Source of the DNA: Campylobacter sp. RM10537 | GTDB lineage: Bacteria > Campylobacterota > Campylobacteria > Campylobacterales > Campylobacteraceae | Reading direction: 5' to 3' | Length of the DNA stretch: 64,000 nt | Assembly (NCBI RefSeq): GCF_022369435.1 | Contig: NZ_CP059597.1 | Span: 558,001-622,000, forward strand | Shown: positions 27,434 to 38,528 of the stretch, piece after piece | Layout of the letters: every line of letters begins with the position of its first letter | Numbering within the stretch: the stretch's first letter is position 1 | Notes under the pieces: generated by a model | Seen by the model: only the letters and a program-made list of their open reading frames with translations | The model's database searches: none | Told to the model about the DNA's origin: nothing | Position numbers and translations under genes: made by a program

Positions 27434-29268
27434 TCCGTATCCTTTTTATCGTAATCGAGTTTTTTATGAATTTCTATAAATTCTTGATTATTTTCTGTCT
27501 TTTTTTCTAAACCTATAAATTTAGCACTTTCGTTACTAAAAGAGGAATATAAGATATCTTTTTTAGGCTCTATCAATGAAAATTTTATTTCATTCATATC
27601 ATTCCATTTTCCGCTTTTGTTTATAAATTTAGCTTCAAATAGACTTTGCTCAAGCACTGCTAATTCAGAATGCAGTTGTTTTTTAAGCTCTAAGAGATCC
27701 TTTTCTTCATTTATTATTTTATTTAATTCACGGTTTTGGAAAGAAAATTCTTTTAAAGCTTTTTCATATTGAGAAGGTATGTTTTGTCCTTGATTTTTAA
27801 GTTGCATTACTTTCTTTTCTATGCTTAAAATGCTATTTTTATTGGATGAAATAAATTGTTTTAATTTGCTAATTTTAAGATTAAGTGTAGATATTTTGTT
27901 TTTAATATCAAAAAGTTCTTTATCATAATCTTTATCAAGTGTTTTTACTTTAATATTAAATTTATTATTTTGGCCTTTCATATTTTCAACTACAGCACAA
28001 TTATAAAAAATACAAGTATTATTATTTTCTAAGCTTTCTATATAAACTTTTTCTGCTTGTATTGTTCCGCCTAAACTTTTTTTTATTCTCACCTCTTTAG
28101 CTTTAACTGTGCCACCTTCAAGTAAATCTATATTTAAAATTTCACCTTCTACAAATCCTCTATGAGTTTTAATATAACCTTCTTTTGCATTAATATAGGC
28201 TTTAGAATGAGTAATTCCTTCAATCTTCATTTTTGTAGCTTTTAAGTGGGTATTACTGCCTACACTTCCAGTTATATTTAGTTCTTCGCATTCTATTCCA
28301 ACTCCAGAATTAACAGCATCTTGCATATCGGAGATAAATTTTATATTAATTTTTACATTTTTATCAAGTCCAGCACGTATAATACCTATATTTTTAAAAT
28401 CAACTCCATTAAATTCTAATAAATTATTAATATCAAAACGATCAGATTCTTCACTTACAAAACCTTTTTTTAAAGCGATATAATCTGTAAAATCTTCATG
28501 CTCAACCGCTTTAAAGGCAGAAGAACAGGTGAATTTGATTTTATTTTCATTGGTACTTAAAACTTTTAATACTCTTAAGTTTAGATCTTTACCTTCTTTT
28601 CCTTGTTTAAATTTGGTGTGTTTTAATACCACTTCATTTTCATCTACAGCTATAATGCCCGATCTTTTTTCATCAATAGTATAATTCTTAGCTTTTTCTT
28701 TGTAAAGCAAAATCAATTTTTCATCCTGACTTTGAATAGGATCAATACCCCTAGCTATGTTAATTTGCGCAATTTGATTTAAAGTATTTGATTTATGTTT
28801 ATTACAAACACTAAGAAGTTCTTTTTTAAAATCAAAAATACGAATTCCTATTAAAAATTTAAGCTTAAGCATCTTTTTATAGATATTTTGCAAAAGCTCG
28901 AGGGCTAATTTTTCGTGAAATTTTAAAGAGCTAAAATCAATTTGGGCGACTATTTTTGTAAGATTTTTATTAGCAATAAGTTTTATCGCATGCGCTAATT
29001 TATCTTCATTTGTTCGATGAAAAATTTCTATTTTATATTCTTGTTTTATTTTTAAATCATTTTTTAAAAATATTTCATCTTTTTCAAAAAGATTTAAATC
29101 TTTTTCTGAAATTTTTTCCCATTGATTATCGTTAAAACAATATTGAGTTGAAAATGCCAAAAGATTAAAATCAAGTTCATTTAAATCAATATTTGTTCTA
29201 GATGATACTTCTAAAAGTTCTTGATTTGGATCTTCAGTATAAGAAATAATTTTTTCTTCTAATCCCAA
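27406..29268 (-). CDS. FapA/DUF342-family protein
   Basis: 620 residues. A long N-terminal part of mixed alpha/beta, then a repetitive beta-helix-like DUF342 core (about 200-430; [39 protein letters not shown]). A coiled coil follows at about 440-545, rich in Lys/Glu/Leu heptads, and then a short tail. DUF342/FapA proteins are linked to flagellar assembly or polar placement in Vibrio and relatives, and a similar role here would suit the motile host; this is inference. No signal or TM segments. Confidence 0.72.
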   Translation of the reverse strand: MGLEEKIISYTEDPNQELLEVSSRTNIDLNELDFNLLAFSTQYCFNDNQWEKISEKDLNLFEKDEIFLKNDLKIKQEYKIEIFHRTNEDKLAHAIKLIANKNLTKIVAQIDFSSLKFHEKLALELLQNIYKKMLKLKFLIGIRIFDFKKELLSVCNKHKSNTLNQIAQINIARGIDPIQSQDEKLILLYKEKAKNYTIDEKRSGIIAVDENEVVLKHTKFKQGKEGKDLNLRVLKVLSTNENKIKFTCSSAFKAVEHEDFTDYIALKKGFVSEESDRFDINNLLEFNGVDFKNIGIIRAGLDKNVKINIKFISDMQDAVNSGVGIECEELNITGSVGSNTHLKATKMKIEGITHSKAYINAKEGYIKTHRGFVEGEILNIDLLEGGTVKAKEVRIKKSLGGTIQAEKVYIESLENNNTCIFYNCAVVENMKGQNNKFNIKVKTLDKDYDKELFDIKNKISTLNLKISKLKQFISSNKNSILSIEKKVMQLKNQGQNIPSQYEKALKEFSFQNRELNKIINEEKDLLELKKQLHSELAVLEQSLFEAKFINKSGKWNDMNEIKFSLIEPKKDILYSSFSNESAKFIGLEKKTENNQEFIEIHKKLDYDKKDTEWLLPSKES

Positions 29269-29361
29269 AATTTTTCCTTGTAATTAAATCATTTTAAAGC
29301 GAAATTATAGTCAATTTTTAATCAATTTTAGTTAAAATAAAATCTTTATATTTTAAAAACA

Positions 29362-29388
29362 ATGAAAAATTTTCAAAAAAAACAATGA
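29362..29388 (+). other. Eight-codon leader ORF duplicating the murJ start
   Basis: ATG at 29362 opens MKNFQKKQ and stops at 29386-29388, overlapping the murJ ATG (29385) as ATGA. The sequence around it, AACAATGAAAAATTT, is a 23-bp-offset copy of the murJ start region, split by an A8 tract. Confidence 0.4.
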
Positions 29389-30824
29389 AAAATTTAGTAT
29401 TTAAAAATTTTATTATCAATGCTTTGGGAATTTTGTGTTCCCGTATTTTAGGATTAGTTAGAGATATCTTAATCGCTCTTTTTTTAGGAGCTGGACTTTA
29501 TAGCGATATTTTTTTTGTAGCCTTAAAAATGCCTGCTTTTTTTAGAAGAATTTTTGCAGAAGGGGCCTTTGGGCAAAGTTTTTTACCAAATTTTGTAAAA
29601 GCTCCAAAAAAAGGAGCATTTTGTGTTAGCATCATGATTCAATTTAGCTCCATTGTTTTTTTATGCTGTCTTTTGGTAAGTTTTTTTTCTTCCTTTTTTA
29701 CTAAAATTTTTGCCTTTGGTTTTGATCAAAAAACTATTGATATTGCATCTCCTTTGGTAGCGATTAATTTTTGGTATTTATTTTTTATTTTTTTAGTTAC
29801 TTTTTTCGGTGCAATTTTAAATTATAAGCAAAAATTTTTTATTACTTCATTTAGCGCAGCGTTATTTAATTTAAGCATAGTTATTGCCGCATTTTTTGTT
29901 GATAAAAATGAACCTTTAAAAACACTTTATTATTTTTCTTATGCAACGGTTTTAAGTGGTTTAGCGCAATTGATTTTACATTTAATCATTTTAAAAAATA
30001 ATCCTGTTATTAAGGCAATGATATTAAGCATAAGACTAAAAAAAGCTAAAACAAAAATGAAATCATTTTATGGAAATTTTTTTCATGGAGTTTTAGGTTC
30101 TTCTGCAACTCAAATCAGTTCTCTTTTAGATACTACAATAGCGAGTTTTTTAATTAGCGGGAGTATTTCTTATTTGTATTATGCCAATCGAGTTTTTCAA
30201 CTTCCTTTGGCGCTTTTTGCTATAGCTTTAACTCAAGTTTCTTTTCCTAAAATTTTAAAACATTTAAAAAGCGAACAAGAAAATCTAGCTTTAAAATTTA
30301 TGCAAAGAGCAATGATATTTTTAAGTGTTTTGTTGCTTATTTCAAGTATTATAGGCTCTGTTTATTCTTTAGAGATTTGTCAACTTTTATTTCAAAGGGG
30401 TAATTTTACTCATTCAGATAGTATCATAACAGCTTATGTTTTAATAGCTTATCTTATAGGACTTCTTCCATTTGGCTTACAAAAGCTTCTTTCATTATGG
30501 CTCTATGCTAAATTTAAACAAAAAATTGCTGCTTTTATAGCTTTTAAAGCTTTATTTATAAGTCTTTTATGTTCAGTTGCTTTTATATTTTTTATTAAAG
30601 ATGAAAATTTAAAAGTTATAGGGGTAGCTTTTTCAAGTTCTTTAAGTGCTTTTTATTTGCTTGGAGCTAATATTAAAGAATTTGGTTTTAAGAAATTTTT
30701 TGGTTTAATATCATTTAAAATTTGCTTTTTAATCATAATTGCTTTAGTAATTTTTACTACAATGCTTTATTTAACAAAGCCTTATATTTTAAATATATTT
30801 ATTTGGATTTACAATAGGATTTAA
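29385..30824 (+). CDS. murJ: Lipid II flippase MurJ
   Basis: Flips lipid II across the inner membrane for peptidoglycan assembly. 479 residues with about 14 TM segments. MOP-superfamily MurJ signatures: [19 protein letters not shown] near the N-terminus, [45 protein letters not shown] (split here by reading: key basic residues K/R in the cavity) and [11 protein letters not shown]. No good SD precedes the ATG at 29385; a leader ORF overlaps it. It is divergent from the DUF342 gene and leads the cysS-msbA group. Confidence 0.93.
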   Translation: MKNLVFKNFIINALGILCSRILGLVRDILIALFLGAGLYSDIFFVALKMPAFFRRIFAEGAFGQSFLPNFVKAPKKGAFCVSIMIQFSSIVFLCCLLVSFFSSFFTKIFAFGFDQKTIDIASPLVAINFWYLFFIFLVTFFGAILNYKQKFFITSFSAALFNLSIVIAAFFVDKNEPLKTLYYFSYATVLSGLAQLILHLIILKNNPVIKAMILSIRLKKAKTKMKSFYGNFFHGVLGSSATQISSLLDTTIASFLISGSISYLYYANRVFQLPLALFAIALTQVSFPKILKHLKSEQENLALKFMQRAMIFLSVLLLISSIIGSVYSLEICQLLFQRGNFTHSDSIITAYVLIAYLIGLLPFGLQKLLSLWLYAKFKQKIAAFIAFKALFISLLCSVAFIFFIKDENLKVIGVAFSSSLSAFYLLGANIKEFGFKKFFGLISFKICFLIIIALVIFTTMLYLTKPYILNIFIWIYNRI

Positions 30825-30835
30825 GGGGATATTTG

Positions 30836-32218
30836 ATGAAACTAATGGATAGCGTTAAAAAAGAAAAAATTCATTTAAATCAAAAAAAAATTAATATCTA
30901 TTTGTGCGGTCCTACTGTATATGATAATGCACATTTAGGGCATGCTAGAAGTAGTGTTTGTTTTGATTTATTACGTAGGGTTTTGATTGCGCAGGGTTGT
31001 GAAGTAAATTTTGTTCGAAATTATACAGATATTGATGATAAGATTTTGAAAAAAATATCCGAAAATGGAAAAAGCATTGAAGAATTTACTGAATTTTATA
31101 TACAAAGTTATGAAGATGATATGAGAAAATTAAATGTCTTAGATCCTAATTTAAAGCCTAGGGCAACTCATTTTATACAAGAAATGATAGATTTGATTTC
31201 GCAATTAGATAAAAAAGGTTTTGTTTATACTCTGGAGGATGGTTTATATTTTGATACAAGCAAGGATAAAGATTATTTAAGTCTTTCCAATCGAGGGCTA
31301 GATGAAAATATTTCTCGTCTTAATAATGATATTAAGAAAAAAAATGAAAGTGATTTTGTGCTTTGGAAATTTGATGAAAATTTTTATGAGAGTAAATTTG
31401 GCAAAGGTCGTCCAGGTTGGCACACAGAATGCGTGGCTATGATTGATTCTATTTTTAAAGATACACTCGACATTCATGCAGGGGGGATTGATTTATTTTT
31501 TCCTCATCATGAAAATGAATCTGCACAGTGTCGCTGTGGTTGCGAAAGATCTTTAGCAAAAATATGGCTTCACAATGGTTTTGTGAAAATAAATGGTGAA
31601 AAAATGAGTAAAAGTCTTAATAATAGCTTTTTTATAAAAGATGCACTTAAAGATTTTATGGGAGAAGTATTGAGATTTTATCTCTTAAATTCACATTATA
31701 GGGCACATTTTAATTACTCTTTAGAAGATTTATATACTGCTAAAAAACGCTTAGATAAATTTTATCGACTTAAAAAAAGATTAAATATTGATAGTATTTT
31801 AGATTTTAATACAACGCAAAACATAGTGTTTAAAAGCGATATTGCACAAAAAATTTTAGAAATCTTAAATGATGATTTAAATATTTCTAAAGCTTTGGCT
31901 TTTTTAGATGATTTTATTAATAATGCTAATTTAGAATTAGATAAGAAAAATAAAACTTTAAAACAAGATATTGAAAATTCTTTAAATGAATTAGCTAAAA
32001 TTTTTGGTTTCGGTTTTATGGGTGTGAAAGAATATTTTCAATGGGGAGTAAGTGAAGATAAAAAAGCTTTTATTGAAAATGAAATTTTAAAAAGAAACGA
32101 AGCAAAAAAAGACAAAGATTTTAAAAAAGCTGATGAAATAAGAGAAAATCTAGCCAAAGAAGGTATCTTACTACAAGATACACCAAGTGGAACGATTTGG
32201 GAGTATGAAAATGCATAA
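30836..32218 (+). CDS. cysS: Cysteinyl-tRNA synthetase
   Basis: Class I synthetase charging tRNA-Cys. 460 residues from ATG 30836 (SD AAGGGG seven to nine bases before; an in-frame TTG at 30833 is possible). HIGH motif in [18 protein letters not shown], with the first zinc Cys just before it. The other zinc ligands lie in GWHTECVAM and [15 protein letters not shown] motif in [14 protein letters not shown]-type C-terminal helical domain. Confidence 0.97.
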   Translation: MKLMDSVKKEKIHLNQKKINIYLCGPTVYDNAHLGHARSSVCFDLLRRVLIAQGCEVNFVRNYTDIDDKILKKISENGKSIEEFTEFYIQSYEDDMRKLNVLDPNLKPRATHFIQEMIDLISQLDKKGFVYTLEDGLYFDTSKDKDYLSLSNRGLDENISRLNNDIKKKNESDFVLWKFDENFYESKFGKGRPGWHTECVAMIDSIFKDTLDIHAGGIDLFFPHHENESAQCRCGCERSLAKIWLHNGFVKINGEKMSKSLNNSFFIKDALKDFMGEVLRFYLLNSHYRAHFNYSLEDLYTAKKRLDKFYRLKKRLNIDSILDFNTTQNIVFKSDIAQKILEILNDDLNISKALAFLDDFINNANLELDKKNKTLKQDIENSLNELAKIFGFGFMGVKEYFQWGVSEDKKAFIENEILKRNEAKKDKDFKKADEIRENLAKEGILLQDTPSGTIWEYENA

Positions 32219-33947
32219 AGAAATGAATTTAAAAGAGGTTTTAATTCGCTTTAAGCCATTTTATAAAAGATATTGGAGACAATTTGTTATTGTTGGCATA
32301 GGTATGCTTTTAGCAAGTGGCGGTACTTCAGCAACTGCTTATATGATAAAACCTATTTTAGATCAAATTTTTATAGAAAAAAAGGAAACAATGCTTTATA
32401 TTGTCCCTTTTTTATTTATTTTGGTTTATTTTCTTAAAAATGCTGGTTCTTATTTACAAACTTATTATATCTCTTATATTGGTACAGATATGTTAAGAGT
32501 TTTGCGTTCTAAGGTATTAAAAAATATCTTACGTTTAGATATGGATTTTTTTAAACAGCATAGAAGCGGAGAATTAATAAGTCGTTGCACTAATGATATA
32601 GGTGCTTTACAAAGTATAGTTTCTAATATTATTCCAGATTTTTTAACTCAGCTAATTACAGCTATAGGCCTTTTAAGCGTGGTTGTGATTCAAAGCCCAA
32701 GATTAGCTTTTTTTGCTTTGATTGTTTTACCAATTGCCATTATTCCTTTATTTTATCTTATTAAAAAACTAAAACTTTATGCAAGAAATATTCAAGAAAA
32801 AAATTCCGATCTTTTGTCTCGTTTAGGAGAAATCTTTTCAAATATAGAATTAGTTAAAGCCAATAATGCACAAGAAAAAGAAAGACAAAAATTTGATCAA
32901 GAAAATAAATTTTTCTGTAAAATTATTTTAAAAAGTACAAGAATAGGATCCTTAACGAGCCCCCTAATGGAGATTATAGGTTCTATCGGTGTTGCTGTTG
33001 TGATTATAGTCGGTGGACGTGAGGTGATTAAAGGAAATATGAGTGTTGGAAGTTTCTTTTCTTTTATTTCAGCACTTTTTTGGGCTTATACGCCTATAAA
33101 AAGACTTTCAAATTTATATGGAAGTATCCAAGGGGCTATAGCAGCGAGCGAAAGGACTTTTTATTTATTGGATTTAGAGCCTAAAATAAAAGGTGGAGAT
33201 AAAGAATTAAAAAGTATAAAAAATATAAAATTTAAAGAAGTAGAATTTGCCTATGATGATTTTTCTAAAAAAGTTTTAAACGGAATTGATTTTGAATTTA
33301 GTAAAGGAGAAACACTCGCACTCGTGGGAATGAGTGGTGGTGGAAAATCTTCTATTATCAATCTTATAATGTATTTTTATGAAAAAGATAAAGGTGAAAT
33401 TTTATTTAATGATTTAGATATTCATCATTTTAATATTAAAAGTTTAAGAGATAAAATTGGACTTGTTACTCAAAATATTTATCTTTTTAATGATAGTTTT
33501 GCTGAAAATGTAGCATATAGTGAAAATTTAGATGAAAAAAGAGTGATTGAAGCCTTAAAGCTTGCTAATGCCTATGAATTTGTAGAATCAATGGGTGGAA
33601 TTTATGCCGAAATAAAAGAGCATGGGAAAAATTTAAGCGGAGGGCAAAAACAACGCATTGCTATTGCTAGAGCTTTGTATAAAAATCCTGATTTATTGAT
33701 TTTTGATGAGGCAACTTCAGCTCTTGATAATGAAAGTGAAAAGGCTATAATGCAAACTATAGAAAGTTTAAAAAAAGAAAGATTGATTTTAATGATTGCG
33801 CATCGATTAAGTACGGTTGAAAATGCTGATAAAATTGTTATTATTGATAAAGGAAAAGTTCTAGCTATTGGAAAAGATGAAGAGCTTTTAAAAACTTGCG
33901 AACTTTATCGTAAATTTAAAAATAAAGAAAAAGAAATGAAAGCTTAA
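32211..33947 (+). CDS. msbA: Lipid A / LOS ABC exporter MsbA
   Basis: Type IV half-transporter that flips lipid A-core. 578 residues from ATG 32211; in-frame ATGs at 32187, 32205 and 32223 compete, and GGGAG at 32199-32203 gives the best spacing to 32211. Six TM segments (about 20-310), then an NBD: Walker [11 protein letters not shown]-loop VTQNIYLF, signature LSGGQKQR, Walker [14 protein letters not shown]-loop AHRLS. It starts inside the 3' end of cysS. Confidence 0.92.
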   Translation: MHKEMNLKEVLIRFKPFYKRYWRQFVIVGIGMLLASGGTSATAYMIKPILDQIFIEKKETMLYIVPFLFILVYFLKNAGSYLQTYYISYIGTDMLRVLRSKVLKNILRLDMDFFKQHRSGELISRCTNDIGALQSIVSNIIPDFLTQLITAIGLLSVVVIQSPRLAFFALIVLPIAIIPLFYLIKKLKLYARNIQEKNSDLLSRLGEIFSNIELVKANNAQEKERQKFDQENKFFCKIILKSTRIGSLTSPLMEIIGSIGVAVVIIVGGREVIKGNMSVGSFFSFISALFWAYTPIKRLSNLYGSIQGAIAASERTFYLLDLEPKIKGGDKELKSIKNIKFKEVEFAYDDFSKKVLNGIDFEFSKGETLALVGMSGGGKSSIINLIMYFYEKDKGEILFNDLDIHHFNIKSLRDKIGLVTQNIYLFNDSFAENVAYSENLDEKRVIEALKLANAYEFVESMGGIYAEIKEHGKNLSGGQKQRIAIARALYKNPDLLIFDEATSALDNESEKAIMQTIESLKKERLILMIAHRLSTVENADKIVIIDKGKVLAIGKDEELLKTCELYRKFKNKEKEMKA

Positions 33948-34003
33948 CTTTATTTTAATTTTGTTAAAATTTTTATATTATTTTTTTATTTCAAGGAAAA
34001 ACA

Positions 34004-35053
34004 ATGTATGAACAAATAAAGCCTTTACTTTTTAAACTTCAACCAGAATCAGCTCATTATTTAGTAGAGCATTCTTTAAGGGGGCTTAATGCTATTTTTC
34101 CAGCTGCATTAGGTTTAATGGCTAAGAAATTTGTTGTAAATGATGCAAGCTTGAAACAAAATTTATTAGGACTTGATTTTCATTCCCCAGTGGGTATAGC
34201 GGGTGGTTTTGATAAAAATGGAACCATGATTAAGCCTTTAAGTGCTTTAGGTTTTGGTTTTTTAGAATATGGTACCTTTACTCCTAAACCTCAAGAAGGA
34301 AATGAAAAACCAAGAGTATTTCGTTTAGTAAAACAAGAGAGTATACAAAATGCTATGGGTTTTAATAATAAAGGATCATATGAAGTTCGTTCGCATGTAT
34401 CAAAAGTTTATCCTTTTGCCTTGCCTTTAGGTGCAAATATAGGTAAAAATAAAGACAGTCAAAATGCCTTAGAGGATTATTTTATTTTATTAAAAGAATT
34501 TAAAGATTTATGTGATTATTTTGCTATTAATATTTCATCTCCAAATACTAAAAATTTAAGAGATTTGCAAAATGATCATTTCTTGAGTGATTTATTAATA
34601 GAAGCAAAAAAAATCACCTCAAAGCCTATTTTTATAAAAATAGCACCTGATTTAGATATTTCTATAGCTATAGCTCTTTGTCAAAAAGCCATAGAAAAAG
34701 GCGCAAATGGTTTTATCATTGCTAATACTAGTACAGATTATTCTTTAATTGATAATGGACGAACTTTTGGGGGCATTAGCGGAAAGCTTATTCAAAAGAA
34801 AAATGGTCTCTTTTTTAAAGAATTGGCTAAAGAACTTTTCTCGCATACTCTTTTAATTTCTTGTGGAGGTATTGACAGTGGAAAAGAAGCGTATGAACGT
34901 ATAAAAAATGGAGCTAATTTGATTCAAATTTATACCGCTTTAATTTTTAAAGGTCCAAGTATAGTTAAAAATATTAATCAAGAATTAATTTCTTTATTAA
35001 GGCAAGATGGTTTTATGCATATTAGTGAAGCTGTAGGAGCTAATCTTAAATGA
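34004..35053 (+). CDS. pyrD: Dihydroorotate dehydrogenase (quinone), class 2
   Basis: Membrane-bound FMN enzyme of pyrimidine synthesis, electrons to the quinone pool. 349 residues. The N-terminal amphipathic segment (YEQIKPLLFKLQPESAHYLVEHS) marks class 2. Then GIAGGFDKNGTMI, INISSPNTKNLR (catalytic Ser), FIKIAPD, IIANTSTDYS and ISCGGIDSGKEAYERI. It follows msbA by 56 bp with its own SD (AAGGA). Confidence 0.96.
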   Translation: MYEQIKPLLFKLQPESAHYLVEHSLRGLNAIFPAALGLMAKKFVVNDASLKQNLLGLDFHSPVGIAGGFDKNGTMIKPLSALGFGFLEYGTFTPKPQEGNEKPRVFRLVKQESIQNAMGFNNKGSYEVRSHVSKVYPFALPLGANIGKNKDSQNALEDYFILLKEFKDLCDYFAINISSPNTKNLRDLQNDHFLSDLLIEAKKITSKPIFIKIAPDLDISIAIALCQKAIEKGANGFIIANTSTDYSLIDNGRTFGGISGKLIQKKNGLFFKELAKELFSHTLLISCGGIDSGKEAYERIKNGANLIQIYTALIFKGPSIVKNINQELISLLRQDGFMHISEAVGANLK

Positions 35054-36291
35054 TTCATTTTGAAAAAATTCGTTTAAAAAATAAACTTGAAGTTTATACT
35101 TTTCCTGTTAATAAAAATAGTGATGTAATTAGTGTTGATATTTTTTATAAAGTTGGCTCAAGAAATGAGACAATGGGTAAAAGTGGAATTGCTCATATGC
35201 TTGAACATTTAAATTTCAAAAGTACAAAAAATCTCAAAGCTGGAGAATTTGATGAAATTGTTAAAAGTTTTGGAGGATTGGATAATGCAAGTACAGGATT
35301 TGATTATACGCATTATTATATAAAATGTGCTAAAAAAAATTTAAATAAAGCTTTAGAACTCTTTGCTGAGTTGATGGCCAATTTAAATTTAAAAGATGAA
35401 GAATTTCAGCCTGAAAGAAATGTTGTTTTAGAGGAACGTAGATGGAGAACAGATAATAATCCGCTTGGTTATCTGTATTTTAGACTTTTTAATCATGCCT
35501 TTATGTATCATTCTTATCACTGGACCCCAATAGGGTTTTATAAAGATATAGAAAATTGGACTATTGAGGATATTAGGGAATTTCATAGCACATATTATCA
35601 ACCACAAAATGCTATTTTGGTTGTTAGTGGCGATATAGAGCATCAAGAAGTTTTCAATCTTTCTAAAAAATATTTTGAAAATATTAAAAATATAAAAATC
35701 ATTCCACAAGTTCATACACAAGAGCCTAAACAAGACGGTGCAAAGAGAATTATTATAAAAAAAGAAACTCAAACTCAAATTCTTGCCATAGGATTTAAAA
35801 TTCCAAATTTTAAACATAAAGATATACCTACTTTAAATGCTCTATCAGAGCTTTTAGGAAGCGGAAAAAGTTCAATTATAAATGAAATTTTGATAGATAA
35901 ACTTCATTTAATTAATGATTTTTATGCGTTTGCTAATGATTGCATTGATGAAAATTTATTTATTTTTATTTGCAACTGTAATATAGGAATTAAAGCTGAA
36001 GAGGTTGAAAAAGAACTTTGGAAAATATTAGAAAAAATTAAAAAAGGTGAATTCTTAGAAAAAGATTTGCAAAAAGTGAAAAATAATATTAAAAGTGATT
36101 TTATTTTTTCACTTGATACAGCGAGTGCAATTTCTAATATTTACGGTTCTTATTTGGCAAGAGGTGATTTAAGACCATTGTTAAATTATGAAGAAAAAAT
36201 TGAAAAATTAACTCTGTTAGATTTGAAAAAATGTGCTAAAAAATATTTTAGTGAAGAAAATTCCACGACTTTAATTTTAAGGAAGGATTAA
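35050..36291 (+). CDS. M16-family zinc peptidase
   Basis: 413 residues. Inverted zinc motif HMLEH (H49, E52, H53) in SGIAHMLEHLNFK, with the third ligand Glu probably in PERNVVLEERRWR. The C-terminal M16 domain follows (ETQTQILAIGFKIPNF, YEEKIEKLTLLDLKKCAKKYF). No signal peptide, so it is probably cytoplasmic or processed another way. It overlaps pyrD by 4 bp and ends on the base before dapA starts. The substrate is unknown; PqqL-like and mitochondrial-processing-like enzymes share the fold. Confidence 0.88.
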   Translation: MIHFEKIRLKNKLEVYTFPVNKNSDVISVDIFYKVGSRNETMGKSGIAHMLEHLNFKSTKNLKAGEFDEIVKSFGGLDNASTGFDYTHYYIKCAKKNLNKALELFAELMANLNLKDEEFQPERNVVLEERRWRTDNNPLGYLYFRLFNHAFMYHSYHWTPIGFYKDIENWTIEDIREFHSTYYQPQNAILVVSGDIEHQEVFNLSKKYFENIKNIKIIPQVHTQEPKQDGAKRIIIKKETQTQILAIGFKIPNFKHKDIPTLNALSELLGSGKSSIINEILIDKLHLINDFYAFANDCIDENLFIFICNCNIGIKAEEVEKELWKILEKIKKGEFLEKDLQKVKNNIKSDFIFSLDTASAISNIYGSYLARGDLRPLLNYEEKIEKLTLLDLKKCAKKYFSEENSTTLILRKD

Positions 36292-37188
36292 ATGGATAAA
36301 AATATCATCATTGGAGCAATGACTGCACTCATTACTCCTTTTAAAAATAATAAAATTGATGAACAATGTTATGCAAAACTTATCCAAAGACAAATTGATA
36401 ATGGAATTGATGCCATAGTACCTGTAGGTACAACTGGAGAAAGTGCAACTTTAACTCATAATGAACATAAAGCTTGTATTGAAATTGCAGTAGGGGTTTG
36501 TAAAAATACAAAAGTTAAGGTTTTGGCAGGAGCTGGAAGTAATGCAACGCATGAAGCGGTAGATTTAGCACAATTTGCAAGAGATTGTGGAGCCGATGGT
36601 ATTTTAAGTGTGGCTCCATATTATAATAAGCCAATGCAAAAAGGACTTTATGAACATTATAAAGCGATTGCAACGAGTGTAGATATCCCTGTTCTTTTAT
36701 ATAATGTTCCAGGAAGAACAGGTTGTGATATTGCCACAGAAACTGCTATTAAACTTTTTAGAACTTGTGATAATATTTATGGAATTAAAGAGGCAAGTGG
36801 AAGCATTGATAAATGTGTAGATTTGCTTGCACATGAACCTAATATGGTTTTAATCAGCGGAGAAGATGCTATTAATTATCCTATACTTTCAAATGGCGGA
36901 AAAGGCGTGATTTCGGTAACTTCAAATTTATTACCAGATAGAATTAGTATGTTAACTCACAAAGCTTTGGAAGAAAACTATAAAGAAGCAAAACAAATCA
37001 ATGATGAACTTTATAATATTAATAAAATTTTATTTTGCGAAAGTAATCCAATCCCTATAAAAACAGCAATGCATATAGCTGGTTTGATAGAAAATTTAGA
37101 ATTTAGACTTCCTCTTTGTCCTCCTGGTAAAGAAAACTATGCTAAAATACAAGAAGTAATGAAGCAATATAATATTAAAGGATTTTAA
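36292..37188 (+). CDS. dapA: 4-hydroxy-tetrahydrodipicolinate synthase
   Basis: First committed step to mDAP and lysine: pyruvate plus aspartate semialdehyde. 298 residues, TIM barrel. Motifs: [50 protein letters not shown] (catalytic Tyr), and the Schiff-base Lys in [15 protein letters not shown]. Its product feeds the peptidoglycan genes elsewhere in this window. Confidence 0.97.
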   Translation: MDKNIIIGAMTALITPFKNNKIDEQCYAKLIQRQIDNGIDAIVPVGTTGESATLTHNEHKACIEIAVGVCKNTKVKVLAGAGSNATHEAVDLAQFARDCGADGILSVAPYYNKPMQKGLYEHYKAIATSVDIPVLLYNVPGRTGCDIATETAIKLFRTCDNIYGIKEASGSIDKCVDLLAHEPNMVLISGEDAINYPILSNGGKGVISVTSNLLPDRISMLTHKALEENYKEAKQINDELYNINKILFCESNPIPIKTAMHIAGLIENLEFRLPLCPPGKENYAKIQEVMKQYNIKGF

Positions 37189-37967
37189 TGAATCAAGAAT
37201 TTCAAGGAAAAACTTTAGTGATTAGCGGTGGAACGCGTGGAATTGGTAAGGCTATTGTGTATGAATTTGCAAAAGTAGGTGCAAATATAGCTTTTACATA
37301 TAATTCTAATGCACAAATCGCAGAAGAAATGATAAAAGATTTAGAAACAACTTATAAAATTAAAGCAAAGGCTTACGAGTTTAATATTTTAGAACCTGAA
37401 ACCTATAAAGAACTTTTTGAAAAGATTGATCAAGATTTTGATCGTATAGATTATTTTATTTCTAATGCAATTATTTCAGGTCGTGCAGTTGTTGGTGGAT
37501 ATACTAAATTTATGAAATTAAAACCTAAAGGGATTAATAATATCTTTACAGCGACAGTTAATGCTTTTGTCGTTGGCGCTCAAGAAGCAGCTAAAAGAAT
37601 GGAGAAGGTTGGTGGAGGAAGTATTATTTCTATTTCTTCTACTGGAAATTTAGTTTATATAGAAAATTATGCAGGACATGGTACAGCAAAAGCAGCAGTT
37701 GAGGCTATGGCTAGGTATGCAGCAACTGAGCTTGGAGAAAAAAATATCCGTGTTAATGTAGTTAGTGGTGGTCCTATTGAAACTGATGCTTTAAGGGCTT
37801 TTACAAACTACGAAGAAGTTAAACAAGCTACAATTAATTTAAGTCCGCTTAATCGTATGGGGCAGCCTGAAGACTTAGCCGGTGCCTGTCTTTTTCTTTG
37901 TTCTTCAAAAGCAAGTTGGGTAACTGGACATACCTTCATTGTTGATGGCGGGACTACTTTTAAATAA
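37188..37967 (+). CDS. fabL: FabL-type enoyl-ACP reductase (SDR family)
   Basis: 259 residues, SDR fold. The NAD(P) motif is GGTRGIGKA. The catalytic Tyr and Lys are spaced Y-x6-K (in ENYAGHGTAKAAVEAMARY), the enoyl-reductase pattern rather than Y-x3-K. NVVSGGPIETDALRAF closely follows Bacillus subtilis FabL as I remember it. Enoyl-ACP reductases reduce the double bond in each fatty-acid cycle. C. jejuni also has FabI elsewhere, so this could be a second, triclosan-tolerant type. Its start codon overlaps the dapA stop. A hairpin follows. Confidence 0.75.
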   Translation: MNQEFQGKTLVISGGTRGIGKAIVYEFAKVGANIAFTYNSNAQIAEEMIKDLETTYKIKAKAYEFNILEPETYKELFEKIDQDFDRIDYFISNAIISGRAVVGGYTKFMKLKPKGINNIFTATVNAFVVGAQEAAKRMEKVGGGSIISISSTGNLVYIENYAGHGTAKAAVEAMARYAATELGEKNIRVNVVSGGPIETDALRAFTNYEEVKQATINLSPLNRMGQPEDLAGACLFLCSSKASWVTGHTFIVDGGTTFK

Positions 37968-37970
37968 ATT

Positions 37971-38000
37971 TTTATCATCTTGAATATTTAAGATGATAAA
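37971..38000 (+). terminator. Terminator-like hairpin after fabL
   Basis: TTTATCATCTT (37971-37981) and AAGATGATAAA (37990-38000) form a perfect 11-bp stem over 8 nt; a T-rich stretch starts 8 bases later. Confidence 0.65.
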
Positions 38001-38105
38001 AGCTAAATTTTTTCTATTTTTGCTATAAATGCTTGTCTTGCATTAGATCCTATAACAAAATCGCTTAAATTTGGTCTTATTGGGTTTTTATATATAGATG
38101 AGTTT

Positions 38106-38528
38106 TTGAATAAAACTTTAAAGTTACTAGAAAGTTCTTTTAGTTTTATAAAAATAGAAAAAAAATTTGAAAAAAAGATTCAATTTTACGGTTTTGAAAC
38201 TCAATTTTGTCAAGCAATCCTAAACATACTTTGCAATGCTAAAGATATTTTTATAGAAAGAAAAATAGAAAATCCTTGTATGAAAATATCAGCCTTTAAA
38301 AAAGAAAGAAATATTGTTATTGAAATTCACGATAATGCAAAAGGTATTATTATATCACCAATAGAAAAAATTTTTGAACCCTATATCAGCAGTAAGCATG
38401 CCAATATAGGAACAGGTATAGGCTTATATATGAGTAAAGTGATTATTGAGAAAAATTTTAAAGGCAGTTTATCGGTGAGCAATGAAAATAATGGGGCAAA
38501 ATTTAGTATATATTTAGTCAATTTTTAA
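38106..38528 (+). pseudogene. Histidine-kinase C-terminal remnant (HATPase only)
   Basis: 140 residues from TTG 38106. It has a full HATPase set: N-box AILNILCNAKDIF, G1 EIHDNAKGI, F-box IFEPYISSKH, G2 GTGIGLYMSKV. There is no H-box, sensor or TM part. The frame is open back to about 38007 without a good start or SD, and the segment FLNKTLKLLESSF looks like the end of a dimerisation helix. So this is probably the 3' remnant of a deleted sensor kinase. It overlaps the convergent small membrane gene by 15 bp. Confidence 0.65.
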
